Below, one piece after another: positions 34,571 through 47,786 of a stretch of DNA of 64,000 nt. A program made the translations under genes and the position numbers. Source of the DNA: Beroe forskalii (Eukaryota > Ctenophora > Nuda > Beroida > Beroidae); the NCBI GenBank assembly GCA_011033025.1, contig WFMF01000020.1, positions 124,001-188,000 on the forward strand. Reading direction: 5' to 3'. The first letter of the stretch is position 1, and each line of letters opens with the position of its first letter. A model generated the notes under the pieces. The model had not been told where the DNA came from. It did not search any database and was given only the letters and a program-made list of their open reading frames with translations.

Positions 34571-37043
34571 ACGCACAGACGTGTCGCGAGAGAAATGGGA
34601 TTCATCCTGAAATTTCTGAGTCGCGTGGCGCCATGTAAGTACGTGGATATATTCTGTTTAATGAATGTCACGCGCGTACAAATGGCAGCCATGTGGAAAT
34701 TTCAGGTGTTCTCAGAACTTGCGACATCTAGGTTAGAGAAACATTTTAAAGGGACTACCTAGAATTAATTATTAGAAGTGACTTGGAAAGCGGTTAATAA
34801 GTGACATAATGACTTGATTATCATTAGTTACTTGGTAACGGGATAGTTAATTTTCATTATTATCTTATTTGTTATTCTAAAAGCTTAAAACTAAAAGTAA
34901 CCAATGACTGATTGATAACACTAACAGTCCTATTTTAATCCAACGATTTAATAATTGAAGTAGGTAGGTAGTTAGGTACTTTAGTTTTTTTTTACTTCTT
35001 AGGTTCATGTTTTCATTCTTAGCCCTTATTAATATTATCATAATCAAATCCTGGTCTAATTTTATGGAATTGATATTATTATCAACAATTAAAAAGTGAC
35101 GAAGCATCCTGGGATGCTTTTGTGATTCGTCATAAATTAATAACCAATTCCTCGAACATTCATTAGTTTACCATTGACCAAGATGTAGAATTAAATTTTA
35201 GCTTGTCTCACTGACAAAAGATTGTTTATATACCGTAGCATAATATCTAAATTGTGTTATGCTTATCATTTCTTCACTTCTTAATCTTTAACCGTTTTTA
35301 GTTACTTTATTATTTAGATGATTATCTGTATCTAAGTACATGAATTAGGTTGTTACTTAAACTTCATCAACGAGGTTTAGATTTGTCGCTTCTGATTCTA
35401 TGATCAGTTGACAGAATTTGAAATTAAAGCTCTCCGAATTATCAAAAGACAAAATGAAAAATGATATTTTGGAAATTAAATTAAGTTACCCTTACCTTCC
35501 GTTGAAATTTGAAATTCTGCTTTACCGATACTCAAGTATTCTGCTAACGATGCAAGCCGCAAGGGGCTTTGTACAATGTAATGCACGACGTTTTGGAGAA
35601 AAAAAGTGATTCTGTGCGAGAAAAGTGATTCTGTGCGAGTGAGGTGATTCTGTGCGAGAAAAGTGATTCTGTGCGAGAAATGTGATTCTGTGTGAGTGAG
35701 TGGTGGCTCCAGGTGGCTCATGACAGAACCGATCTAATTAGGTGCCTCTGAGTAGGATCGATACCTCGTCAATTCGCCAGTCCTCGATGTAGCTTCACTT
35801 CTCTATTGATCGTCGTATTGGATTTGGACAACAACCTTTTTGTTGTTATAGAGTTAGACTGTTCTTGGAGGAAGTAAATATTAGTCAATGAAAATTTGTA
35901 AAACGATAGGCTTTCACAGATCTTCCTTCCTCTTTTCTTTTATAGAAGGCACTTTACCACTTACACGTATACAGTTACAGCTGTTAAGTGTCATTGTTGT
36001 ACAAATTGCTGAGGCTAGCCGCTAGGGCCTAAGCTAAGAACACCATGGACTTCCGTATATTTGAAATTGTGCTTCAAATGAACTTGCAAAAATTAAAAGG
36101 TTTACTCCCTTCATCTATTCTTAAAAATAATTCAGTGTCTGCCAAATGCTTAAAGCTTCAATATTCATACAGTTTCAACCTTTGCCATCCTACCCGCTAA
36201 AAGTACTTACTTTACCTTGGTTACCTCGCCGAGTGCAGCATCCATTGAAAGAACATCTCAGTTTAATCCCAGTTCTCACGGATACGGTATTATGCAGAAC
36301 ACTGATTGTCGATGTTGCACTTTCCACATCTTGTTGATGGTGTGGTCAGCTCAACAAATTAATCAGTCTATTCAAGCATGACATCAGCAGATTTTGTTAC
36401 TTTCACTCCTCAAGTATAAACATGACAAAGGAATGAAGACACACACATTGTTGTCATACTCATAGTTGTTGGGCAGGGTAAGGTTTGAAGTATGTATCCT
36501 CTCAACTCTGTGATGCATGACTCATAGTATGCTGTGTGATTCTGCCTCAGAATATTCAATATGTTGAACAGACGTACTCACCGTCCACATTTTGTCGACT
36601 TTCGTGAAGTGGGTTAGTTGTTCTTCTGAGTTGTGGATTGTGCGAATGTCTGATTGATCCAGCTCATCTTTTATATGGACCGTTATCAATTTTTGACTGC
36701 GGCCCCTCCCCCCTCCCTCCGTAGACATTTACACTTACAGTATTTGCAATTTGTTATTTTAGTGTTAAACTAAACTATGAAAACGCCCTCCCTCCCAGTC
36801 CCTTCATGATAATATAAATATCTGATTCTGAATGATCCTCGGACCTCATCAGAGTCAGACTAGTATCAGAAATGCTTGCCCTAGAATGATTATTCCACTT
36901 CAAGCTTTTGATTAAGACAAAAAATGATTTGGCTTGCATTTGCAAAATAACATTCGACATTGGGAGTACTTTAGTACTTTGAATAAGAGTATATGCATAG
37001 CCACAAATTGATTTTAACGAATTTAAAAGTTATCAGAGAGAAA
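34571..37043. other. Intergenic region with a short minisatellite
   Basis: About 2.5 kb, A+T-rich, with no gene recognised. A 17-base tandem repeat (GAAAAGTGATTCTGTGC, about six copies) lies at 35,598-35,697. The receptor 3' end must lie soon after 34,570. Confidence 0.6.
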
Positions 37044-38003
37044 ATGAACGAAAAGACTGCACCGCTAATGATGAAGAAGTGCTTCAACAAGCAGTGCAAC
37101 GGAGATAAATTGGTCACTAGGGAGGATGCCAAGAAGATTCTAGCGGCACATCTAATTCCCATTGAACACCCATACGTCAGTAAGTGTTCAATAAGAACAA
37201 TTATTCCACCCCCCCCCCCGGTCGGTATTTGTATATTTCGTCGATTATTTGTTATTCCAAGCATTATCTTATTCTTAATCTTTGGTTGCGACTTGAGGTC
37301 CAAATCTCGATCAGATTATGATTGAAATGCTCCTTGATACCCCAAATAGAATAAACGAACTGGAAGGTCTCATGCAATTGCAAATTAAGGCATTAACCGT
37401 TCCTCCACCCCCAGTTGCGCTGTTCGATGACGGGCAGTACGCAGATGTCCGGATGTTCGACTGCGACACTCTGGTGGACATCTACCGAGACATCCGGTCC
37501 AACGTGAGTGACACCACCCTGGCAGAGCGACTGGAGGTGTTCAAGCAGTACGATCACAACGAGAACGGCTTTATAGAGCGGGTAAGAGCCTGCTGTGCAT
37601 CTTCAATCCTTACTCCACCAATAAATCTCAACTCTCTTAAATTGAAATCATGATGATGAATCATGATCGTGTTTAATTTGATCATCGATGATAAAAATTT
37701 TATCACCATGATCAAATTTGGCATCATGATGATCAAATTTCACATCATGATGGCCAAATCCAATTCCAAATTTAGCACCATGATCAAATCATTATCAATC
37801 GATTAGCCGATGATATTTTAAGTTCATGTTTTTTGTTTAAAGCCAAACTTTGATTTCAGAAGGAACTTGAAAAGTACTTAGAAGAGGATAAGCATTACAA
37901 CTCCAATGAATTTGACACGGTCATCGATCTTGTCATGCACTTTGGGGATACCAATGGAGATGGCAAGCTCAACTACATCGAATTTCTAAATATGTTGGAA
38001 TGA
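37044..38003 (+). CDS. EF-hand calcium-binding protein, 148 residues, three exons
   Basis: Exons 37,044-37,179, 37,415-37,581 and 37,860-38,003 join in phases 1 and 0 with good sites (GTAAGT, CCCCCAG, GTAAGA, TTTCAG). The product has two canonical EF-hand loops: DHNENGFIERKE (near residue 93) and DTNGDGKLNYIE (near 135). Each fits the D-x-N/D-x-N/D-G-x-I/L-x-x-x-E pattern. A degenerate loop near residue 18 (CNGDKLVTRED) suggests a lost first hand. The size is like calmodulin, but there are only two good loops and no myristoylation Gly-2. It is probably a cytosolic Ca2+ sensor or buffer. The ATG at 37,044 is the first in frame. The name within the EF-hand superfamily is open. The second intron contains tandem ATGATCAAATTT words. 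Confidence 0.9.
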
Positions 38004-39490
38004 TAGAATTGATAAGAGCGAACATTTCATGGTTTCGAAATTCACAGATGAACAATATTATGTGTTATGGATACATCCAATATTCATATAGCAATTAAAT
38101 TTAATTCAATAGCATGTTTAATCATAATGATATTGATAAATCTTTATCAATCATGAATGATACTGATAGACAGGATAGCATCGAATTTGACAATTTCCTA
38201 CAGACTAAATCTTAATCTTCAGTTTGGGCATTAAGTTTGGGCATTTGCCGAGAATTTTTTAAAGCTGCGACCGTGGATTATCGACATTACTGCGGTCTTG
38301 CGACATTGGACATTTTTCCACACAAGAATTAAAAGAGTATTAAAGAATTACAAACTTATAGCATCGTCCAATGTACCAAAAGATGCTTTTGTGAATTATT
38401 GTGAATGGTACACGTGATCGAGACTCGCAAGTATTGAATTTAATTTTATCATTTACTGTTCATAACGCTAGCTCTGGAATTAATCAAGTTTTAAAAAAGT
38501 TACCGTTAAGACACGAAGGTCAGTCTGTTCAACGTCTTATCTTAAAGTTAATCTGATAGTATTCAGTTAATGTTATATTGAATCATCAAAGTATTGATTT
38601 TAATAATATTATTTCAAGTATGCATAGAAAACATTTAATTTTAAATTGTTATTTTAAGTTATGCAATACAAATACAGTTACAATTAAATATCACTATCGA
38701 GAATTTCGTAATATACGCTAATCTAACGGCACATAGTGATAGTGATACTGGTGCATTAATTGCACGAGGAGAAGCCGAGTACCAATTTGTGTACTATACT
38801 AATCAACTGAGGAGAAGCCGAGTGTTGATAAGTATACTAATTGGCACGAAGAGTCAGTCGAATGCAATTAATGCACCAATATCACTTTGTGGCGTTAGAT
38901 TAGCGTATTGTACCGAACGACCAGTTTGAATACTGAGGCTTGCAAGTATGGGAGCCCAGAAAATAACTCAAATTTGAGACCTCTCATACCCAGGATAATG
39001 ATATTGGGTGTGATCTCCATCATAATGTGTTTGGGCAAACCCATGTCTAAATCTTTTTTAATTTAATTTTAAGCATCTTAATATTGAGTTTTTAGCCCAA
39101 TAGCCCGTTTATCCAAAACGGATACAATTTACAATTGTCAGACGTTGACTGACCCCTGACGACCGCGACATCAGACGAATAAGGGCTCCCATAACTTGTC
39201 ACCCCCATTGCGGCATTGCATTTGCACGGTAGTAAAATCTTCACGGGAGTGGTACAAATACAATAATAATAAATATTTTGAATATTGGTAATACACAATT
39301 TAGCGACCTCGTGAGCACAGTGACATTTTAAGTCGAACTTTAAAATTATTTCTTGTTACAATTTACATTTTAAACAAATTTTATGAATTCGAATCATTCC
39401 TTTGATTTTGTTTTCAATATCATGAATATTAATATTATTATTAAAACATCGGCATCAATTTAAGTTAAACTTTGACAAGGGCTTCCCCTA
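38004..39490. other. Intergenic region with a palindromic element
   Basis: About 1.5 kb without a gene, A+T-rich. It carries the MITE-like palindrome at 38,714-38,908 (separate entry). Confidence 0.6.
38714..38908. mobile_element. MITE-like palindrome, about 195 bases
   Basis: Terminal inverted repeats of about 45 bases with small gaps: TACGCTAATCTAACG at the left and CGTTAGATTAGCGTA at the right. Inside these are GGTGCATTAATTGCA and TGCAATTAATGCACC. The loop has two copies of GAGGAGAAGCCGAGT. No coding capacity. Confidence 0.85.
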
Positions 39491-39681
39491 ACTCCGTGCG
39501 CGTAACCAGGGCCCTGGTCAGTGGTCATGGTATTGGCAAGGGCAAGACAAGGGCCGGGCTCCCGGGTATCGTACTCGTATGATGTTACCCTACCCACGTG
39601 CGCAGTGCAACGTACACGTTCGGAATTCGAATCATTCCTTTAGCTTTGATTTTTTCAGGGCCCTGGTTACGCGCACGGAGT
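39491..39681. mobile_element. MITE-like element with perfect 26-base inverted ends
   Basis: 39,491-39,516 (ACTCCGTGCGCGTAACCAGG then GCCCTG) and 39,656-39,681 are exact reverse complements. The interior of about 140 bases is unique. Just beyond lie CpG-rich words and the palindrome GATCGCGCGCGCGCGCGATC at about 39,770-39,789. Confidence 0.85.
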
Positions 39682-42469
39682 GCGCGGCGCGGTGTCGTAT
39701 CGACACCCCTGATTATTATTTTTATTAGGGAGAAAATACGTATATCCCTGTGCTGTGTTGGACTGTTGGATCGCGCGCGCGCGCGATCAACCAGTCAACA
39801 ATCGATATTGTACGCGTACGTACACACCGACCTGACGCGACTTAGGAAGTACGTTTAGATCAACGGACGTTGCCCGTTTATTTATTCTGACTGGATGGGC
39901 GAAAGCGCACATTGACGTCCAAATGTGTTGCTAAACACGTATATCCCTGTCTGCGTTGCGCGGCGCGCTTCCCCGCGCGCGTACACACACCTATGCGGGC
40001 TTAGGAACCAAATGTGGAACGACATTAAATTGCTTTGTGAAGAACATGTTTTCATCCTATCAATATCAGTTTGCTCTTTCCTTACTTCCTTACCTGTCAT
40101 CAATCGAGATAATATTTTATCATGTCATTTATGAGTCGTCGAGTAGCTGGGATTAATTCAACTCTTACTTTCATTCGACAGTTTTATCCTGCAATTATTA
40201 ATTGTGATATATCTTGCATGTTGATGCCTAACCCAAATTACAATGCTTCCTTTGTCATTAAGTAATAAATAGTTCGTGTTTTCATGCTATCAATATCAGA
40301 TTCCTGATCCTCTTTCCTTGTACCTGTCATCAATCCAGATACCATCGTATAATGATCAGCTCACTGGCATTAAGTCAATTCCCTTACTTTCATTGCCATC
40401 GGACAGTTTTATTGCTGTGTTATGTCTTTATGTGCAAAATTTCTTGATGCCTTCTATGTATAACCCTAATTATTACACTTCCTCTGTCGAGCCATGTTTA
40501 AACTTTTAAACATTAAATTGCATTAATGCTTTATTGTGATGAATAACGTGTTTCATGCTATCAATATCAGTTTGCTCTTTCCTAATTACCAACTATTCTT
40601 CGAGATGTAATTTTATCTGCCATGTGTGAGCAGCTGGGATTATTTCAACCCTGATGACTTTCATTCAACTGTTTTATCCTGTAATTATTTGTGATATCTT
40701 GCATGTTTAAACAATAAATTGCTCTGTTAAATAGTTACTAAGTTATATTGTGATAAGTAACATGTTTTCTTGCTGCTTGCTAATATGCATATTAGTTTGC
40801 CCTCTCCCACCATCAATTGAGATATCACTTTATCATGCCTTAATGTGATTGTGAGTAGCTGGGATTAACTCAACTGTTTGTTATTTCTTGATGCCTTGTA
40901 GGCATAACTCAATTGATTATTACTCTATTTCACTTCCTCTGTCGAGCCATTGCTTTGTGATATTGTTATATGATAAATAATATGCATTCATGCTATCCAT
41001 ATCAATATCAGTTTGCTCTTTCTTTACCAACCATCAATCGAGATATCATTTTATCTGCCATGTGTGAGTTATGAGTAGCTTTGATTATTTCAACCCTGAT
41101 GACTTTCATTCAACTGTTTTATCCTGTAATTATTTGTGATATCTTACATGCACCAACCTAAATGTTCAAACAATAAATTGCTCTGTTAGTTATAATATTG
41201 TGATGAATAACATGCTTTCTTGCTGCTTGCTAATATGCATCTAGGGTTGTGTTGAGAGGGCATATTAGATTGCCCTCTCCTACCATCAATTGAGATATCA
41301 TTTAATCATGCCTTGTGGGTAACTAAGATAAATTCAACCCTATCTTCCAGTTTCATTGGGTAGTTTCATTGTTGTGTTCCCGTGTTGGTATTATTTCTTG
41401 ATGCCTTGTATGCATAACCCAAATTATAACACTTCCTCTGTCGAGCCATGTTTAAACTTTTGACATTTAATTGCTTTGTATTGTGATGAAAAACTTGTTT
41501 TCATGCTATCAATATCAGTTTGCTCTTCGAGATTTAATTTTATCTGCCATGTGTGAGTAGCTCAAGCTGGGATTAATTCAATCCTTATGACTTCCATTAA
41601 ACTGTTTTATCCTGTTATTATTTGTGATATTTTGCATGCACGACCCAAATTATAATGCTTTCTCTGTCGAGCCATGTTTAAACATTAAATTGCTCTGTTT
41701 AGCTGTTATATTGTGATGAATTAGTGTTTTCATGCAGCTTGCTAATAAACAGTTTGCTCTCTCCTACCATCAATCGAGATATTTTGTCATACCTTGTTAT
41801 AACGGGTCAGCTATTTCTTTGATCAGATAATTTTATTGCTGTGCTGTATAGTTTCTTGATGCATGGCCCAATTAATTATTACTCTATTGCACTTCCTCTT
41901 TCGAGCCATTGCTTTGTGATAATGTGATAAATATCGTGTTTTCATGCTATCCTTATTCTCATATAATTTTAGCATATAAAATATATAAATAAATATATAA
42001 ATTAGCAGTTTGCTCTTTCCTTTATACCAACAATCGTCATTCAATCGCGATATCATTTTATTATGCCTTGAGGGTAGCTGGGAATTGGGATTAAATTCAA
42101 CTCTTTCTTTCAGTTTCATTGGATAATTTATTTTATAGTTGTGAAGGTATTATTTCTTGATGCCATTGTATGCATAACCCAAATTATTACTTTTCGGTTT
42201 GCTCTGTCGAGCCATGTTTAAACTTTTAAACATTGCACTAATGTGATATTGTGATGAATAACGTGTTCTAAGTTTCCATGCAATCAATGTCAGTTTGCTC
42301 CCTTCTTACAAACAATCATTCGAGTATAATTTTATCTGCCATGTCTTAGAAGCTGGCCAGCTGGGATTAATTCTACCCTGACTTTCGCTCGATAGTTTTG
42401 ACATGTGCATTATTTCGTGATATTTTGTAGGCATGGGTACATACTACATACCTTTACCCATAATATCAC

Positions 42470-42804
42470 GGCTGCCGGACAAAAGCGCACTCTTTTGGGA
42501 TATTCACATAATTACCACGTGTTTAACACGTGAAGTGTGCGCTTTTGTCCGTCCAGCGGACAAAAGCGAACACTTTATTTCAGAACTATACCTATCCCTA
42601 ACCATAACCCACACCCTAACCCAAACTCACGTCTCACACCCTAAACCACACCCTAACCCTATCCCTGCAAATACTCAAATAGTGTGCGCTTTTGTCCGTC
42701 CGGCGGACAAAAGTGCACACTTTTATCACGTTGACAACCCGTGACCACTTTCATGATCACGAGGAAACATTATGCAGGAATGTGTGCGCTTTTGTCCGGC
42801 AACG
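42470..42804. mobile_element. hAT-like MITE in the left arm
   Basis: 335 bases, bounded by GCCGGACAAAAGCGCAC and its reverse complement and flanked by the 8-base direct repeat AATATCAC (42,462-42,469 and 42,805-42,812). The 8-base target duplication suggests the hAT class. Further internal copies of the GGACAAAAGYGCACAC end motif occur in both orientations. A degenerate CCCTAACCC-rich stretch lies near 42,590-42,665. Confidence 0.85.
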
Positions 42805-43876
42805 AATATCACACTTGAGCCATGTTTTTACATTGAATTGCTTTATGTGATCATATTGCGATAGATTACGTGTTTTCATGATTATATCCATATCAGTTTG
42901 CTCTTTCTTACCTATCTACCATCAATATATTAGTGCGTTCCATAATGATTTGCATGTAAGCAATAAATGCCTGCCAGAATAACGAAACTGAAAAATGACT
43001 ATCACAACTTGTAACATGAACCACTGCGGTATTTTTTGCCGCTCGGCAAGGTTCTAGGAGCTTTAGAAATTAGAGGATATTTAGCTAATAAATTAATGAC
43101 TGGGTTCTGTGGTGCCGCTTTGTGTCACCTAGAGTGGAAGAAATCACTCTATATCGTTATGGGCTAAATATTTAGAGTCATGAGGACTTCACCAGGTTGT
43201 AGATCTTAAATTTTGGTCTAAGAGAAGTATTTTTAAAGAAATCCACCAAAACGAAAAGGATCCACAATAGTACAAACTGGCTTTCCGAAGACTGAGGTCG
43301 GGAAATTTGTGAAGAGGCAGAAAAATGTACATAACTTGTTCAGCTATGGTTGTATATACGTATCGTTTAAAATGTATGTTGAACATATCAAGCACCACAA
43401 ATGCTGTAAAAATCAGCAACCTTAGCCTTAAAATGCGCCGGATACGAATTTTTGAAATCCGTCTACTTCTAGATTCATGGAATTTTGTAAAAGGTGTCGA
43501 AGAATATTCACAGCTTTGCCGTTTTATATCCAATTTCAATATAATTTTATGAGGTCACTCGTGTTATATATACCTTGAATCGACACAAAGCGTTGATCCG
43601 ACTACCACAATTTGAGTTATGTTTGTTCCAAAATATGGGAAAATTATTTTGTTAACAGTGACACAAAGCGTTGATGTTATCAAACTTCAAAAGATACTTC
43701 AATCAGCAGTTGATTCTATGATAAAATTATGATGAATGAGTGTCTCTAACGTAAAACTGTCTGAAAATTATCGCTCAGCCATTCGTTTTTAGTTTATAAG
43801 TATCAATAATAATAGGTGGGATTAATTCAACCCTGACTTTCAGTTTTTTCCTTTTCACCATTTGGTGTTATGTAGG

Positions 43877-44024
43877 TACTTTAGGCGTGTCAAACGAACT
43901 TGCAGAAAATATCAAGCCGTGCGACAGCGCAGCTGGAGACATTTAAATGATTCAGCGTGCGAGGCGAAGCTGAGCACTCTAAATCATTTCTGAAGTGAGT
44001 TTGAGCGTCTAAAGTATTATATTA
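43877..44024. mobile_element. Palindromic MITE at the inner edge of the left arm
   Basis: The ends ACTTTAGGCGTGTCAAACG and CGTCTAAAGT (preceded by GAGTTTGAG) pair imperfectly. The same element closes the right arm at 48,561-48,717. A diverged relative (GAGGCGTAAGACGAAC to GAGCCTCTAA) lies at about 44,560-44,735 in the spacer. Confidence 0.75.
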
Positions 44025-45067
44025 AAACGGACCAAGAAACACTTTCATTTTCGAGCTTTTAAAGTTATCGCTCAATTCTAAACTGGTTTTTAGGTCATAA
44101 CTTCGCTTCTGGAGCTCAAAATGAGATGTTGCTTTTATCAAGCTCTGAATATCCTGGTTCCTACACACTTTATGTACCTACACAAAATATACCTACACAC
44201 AGTCTGTATTGTGAATTTTAGCTGTGTATTTTTATCTACAAACTACAGTACAGAAGTGCTGAAGTCTGTTCACCAAGTCTTTAAAGTTAGTAGTCAAAAA
44301 TAATAAAGGAGTAATTTAATATCATGCTCATATCATGCTCATATCATGCTCATAGATTTATGCAAGCAAGTGTCTAAATGTATGAAGGAGATTCAATGAT
44401 TTTAATAATAATTTAAGGCCTAAAACCAACAAGTGCTCTGGGCTAACAAAGGGTCATCAGTTGCAAGGTGATTATGAGGCACAAAATGTACCGCACACGG
44501 TTTTTCAGCCCTCTCATTTTGTGACAGTGTCGGTATGTATCTTGAGTTAATGTATTTTAGAGGCGTAAGACGAACACCAGATAGAATATAGAGTTTCTCT
44601 GCGAGGCTCTATACCTAATATTTAAATGTCGACAGCGTAGCTGGATTACTTTAAATAATTTAGAGTGCGAGGCGAAGCGAAGGAGCTGAGTGCTCTAAAT
44701 CATATTTCTGCGGTGAGTCTGAGCCTCTAAGTAATTATATAGTAGTCGAACGGTGTACAAAAGACACACCCTGTTATAACAAGCACACATTACCCTTATA
44801 TGGTAATATGAAAATGCTTAACACAAAACAAAAGCGCATAACTCAGTTGTTTTGAGCAATTTTGATCAAACTTTCAGATATTACGGCAAGATATGACCAA
44901 TACATTCCTGAGTATTAACATTTCTGACCTCAGAAATTGAGATATGACGGATAAAACCGGTGTTTTGTTTTAAAGTTACCGCTTAACTGGTTTTTCGGTC
45001 ATAACTCCGCTTCTGAGCTCAAAAATGAATCTAAACTTCACTGAGATGTTGCTTTTATGAAGCTCTT

Positions 45068-46010
45068 ATCCTGGTCCAAGTCAGTCAAGTCAGTCAAGTC
45101 AGTCAGGAAGTCAGTCCAGAGTCCAGTCAAGTCAGTCCAAGTCGGTCAAGTCCAGTCAGTCAAGTCGGTCCAAGTCAGTCAGTCGGTCCAGGTCGGTTCA
45201 GAGTCGGTCCAAAGTCAGGTCCCAGTCAGTCAGTCAAGTCGGTCAAGTCGGTCCAAGTCAGTCAAGTCAGTCCAAGTCGGTCAAGGTCGGTCAGGTCGGT
45301 CAGAGTCAGTCAGGTCGGTCAAGGTCGGTCAGGTCAGTCAGGAAGTCGGTCAGGTCAGTTCAGGTCGGTCAGAGTCAGTCAAGTCAGTCAAGTCAGTCAA
45401 GTCAGTCAAGTCAGTCAAGTCGGTCAGGTCAAGTCCAGTCAGAGTCGGTCAGGTCAGTCAAGTCGGTCAAGTCGGTCCGTCGGTCAGGTCAGGTCAAGTC
45501 AGTCCAGAGTCAGTCCAAGTCAGTCAGTCAGGTCGGTCAAGGTCGGTCATCGGTCAGTCCAAGGTCAGTCCAGGTCAGTCAAGTCAGTCAAGTCAGTCAA
45601 GTCAGTCAAGTCAGTCAAGTCAGTCAAGTCAGTCAAGTCAGTCAAGTCAGTCAAGTCAGTCAAGTCAGTCAAGTCAGTCAAGTCAGTCAAGTCGTCAGTC
45701 AAGTCAGTCAAGTCAGTCAAGTCAGTCAAGTCAGTCAAGTCAGTCAAGTCAGTCAAGTCAGTCAAGTCAGTCAAGTCAGTCGGGGTCAGTCAAGTCAGTC
45801 AAGTCAGTCAAGTCAGTCAAGTCAGTCAAGTCAGTCAAGTCAGTCAAGTCAGTCAAGTCAGTCCAAGTCAGTCAAGTCAGTCAAGTCAGTCAAGTCAGTC
45901 AAGTCAGTCAGTCAAGTCAGTCAAGTCAGTCAAGTCAGTCAAGTCAGTCAAGTCAAGTCAGTCAAGTCAGTCAAGTCAGTCAAGTCAGTCAAGTCAGTCA
46001 ACCGACCGTT
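45068..46010 (+). repeat. 9-base minisatellite GTCAGTCAA
   Basis: About 940 bases of GTCAGTCAA. It is imperfect (GTCGGTCCA, GTCAGTCCA) in the first half and nearly perfect from about 45,580. Because the unit is three codons it stays open for 325 codons as Ser/Val/Gln/Lys repeats. This is a repeat artefact rather than a gene. Confidence 0.97.
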
Positions 46011-46130
46011 AACCGACCGTTAACCGACTGGTAACTCTCCGTCGACAGATTACCAAATTAGCCGTATACCTAGTTATGTTGCGTCGTAGGTGTATCATAT
46101 TAATAACAATAGAACTTGTGTTTGAGTTGT

Positions 46131-46212
46131 GTCGCAGGTGTGTCGCAGGTATGTCGCAGGTGTGTCGCAGGTATGTCGCAGGTGTGTCGCAGGTGTGTCG
46201 CAGGTGTGTCGT
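46131..46212 (+). repeat. 11-base minisatellite
   Basis: About seven copies of TGTGTCGCAGG, with the variant TATGTCGCAGG. Confidence 0.95.
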
Positions 46213-46390
46213 CGAAATTCACTCGTAGGACCCATATTATTATTATTATTACTGAATCGTAGTTTGAGACTTTGAGAACATGATTTCAACTGCGAGAAAA
46301 TGCGCGAGATATTTTGAGAACATGATTTCAAGTTTCAACTGTGAGAACATTTGTGACATTTTAAAGTTTACGAGATGAATAATAAAATAG

Positions 46391-47078
46391 TATAATAGTC
46401 TCACGCACATTTAACATAGCTCCTCTGCGAATTACATCCCTTGATATCTAGCGTCTCTCACATACACTTTATAAGGATGCTAAATGAAAAACCCATCTAT
46501 TACATGAGCTCTATTTGATAAATCCGACACCGCATCAATGTTATATCTTCTCTACATCAACATCATATAAAATAGATCTTTGCTAATTCACATGCCAAGA
46601 TATCATGCGTCTTCTTTGTATCCTCATGTAATTTATAGCCCCAAGATGAATATTATTCACAGTCATCCCCAAACCACAGCTACATATAACCTACGTGTTA
46701 CAAATATGCGAAACACGTTCGACTATTATATTACTATAATAGTCTCACGTATATTTAACATAGCTCCTCTGCGAATTACATCCCTTGATATCTAGCGTCT
46801 CTCACATACACTTTATAAGGATGCTAAATGAAAAACCCATCTATTACATGAGCTCTATTTGATAAATCCGACACCGCATCAATGTTATATCTTCTCTACA
46901 TCAACATCATATAAAATAGATCTTTGCTAATTCACATGCCAAGATATCATGCGTCTTCTTTGTATCCTCATGTAATTTATAGCCCCAAGATGAATATTAT
47001 TCACAGTCATCCCCAAACCACAGCTACATATAACCTACGTGTTACAATTATGCGAAACACGTTCGACTATTATATTAC
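46391..47078 (+). repeat. Two tandem copies of a 344-base unit
   Basis: 46,391-46,734 and 46,735-47,078 differ at only a few bases. The unit starts TATAATAGTCTCACG and contains CATAGCTCCTCTGCGAATTA. It has no coding meaning. Confidence 0.95.
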
Positions 47079-47431
47079 TTTAGCGAAAGCCATTCATAAC
47101 ATATCTAAGTTATCACGGCTCCACTCTTCGAGTGTCGCGTTAAATTAGATATAAATATTTCGTAGCAAGCTACTCAATATTTATATCCTATTACATACTC
47201 ATTTCATTCGTATGTAATAGAGATATGTTAATTCCTGGTCTTTTCGCTAGTACATTTAGCGAAAGCCATTCATAACATATCTAAATTTATCACGGCTCCA
47301 CTCTTCGAGTGTCGCGTGATAAATTAGATATAAATATTTCGTAGCAAGCTACTCAATATTTATATCCTATTACATACTCATTTCATTCGTATGTAATAGA
47401 GATATGTTAATTCCTGGTCTTTCGCTAAAGT
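47079..47431 (+). mobile_element. Two tandem palindromic MITE copies, about 176 bases each
   Basis: Both copies run from TTTAGCGAAAGCC to a GGTCTTTCGCTAAA-like end, so each has inverted ends. Inside is a hairpin, GATATAAATATTTCGTAGCA pairing with CTACTCAATATTTATATC. The first copy begins at 47,079 and the second at about 47,255. Confidence 0.85.
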
Positions 47432-47786
47432 ACATTTGTTGTTGTTGTTGTTGACATGGTACAATATGACAACCAGCGTTAGCTGGTTGATATTTATTTT
47501 TAAACCTTGTAAAACTTTGTAAACCACCATGAAGTTCATCCAAGTCAATGTACTAAAGTAAGAACCTCCACCTCCAAACCCCGTCTTCATCCTGCTATTC
47601 ACCTCTGCTTCATGGTCCTCAAATTTTCGTGAGTTTTTATAAACACATTTCTACGATGGGATGTTTGCTCGATAAAATCAATGTGTGTAATGTGTATTGT
47701 GTATGTGTAACGTATTATTTTATTATAGTATTATATGTGATATAACGTGATTAGTTTACACACTGATGTTGGTGTATGGAATGTCA

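Larger units (their letters stand above)
40022..44024 (+). repeat. Giant inverted repeat, left arm (4.0 kb)
   Basis: This arm reappears in reverse complement at 48,561-56,304. It is built of about 11 degenerate tandem units of roughly 240 bases. Each holds TCAATATCAGTTTGCTCTTT, a CATCAATCGAGATATCATTT word, GTAGCTGGGATTAATTCAA, TTTTATCCTGTAATTATTTG and TGTCGAGCCATGTTTAAAC. Units start near 40,060, 40,295, 40,560, 40,790, 41,005, 41,250, 41,510, 41,750, 42,003, 42,290 and 42,895. No long gene-like frame is present. Confidence 0.95.

Noticed and set aside
37044..38003. Photoprotein (aequorin-like) identity for the EF-hand gene
   Set aside because: Only 148 residues and two good EF-hands; photoproteins are about 190 residues with three canonical hands.
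42590..42665. Telomere or interstitial telomeric repeat (CCCTAACCC-like)
   Set aside because: Too short and irregular, lies inside a MITE and is partly missing in the mirror copy.
42433..42744. Conserved small protein seen on both arms of the giant repeat
   Set aside because: The likeness comes from duplicated DNA (MITE and arm units); frames differ at ends and have no domain.
45057..46034. 325-codon open frame of Ser/Val/Gln/Lys repeats
   Set aside because: The 9-base satellite is three codons long and keeps frames open by chance; no start context, no domain, no flanking gene structure.
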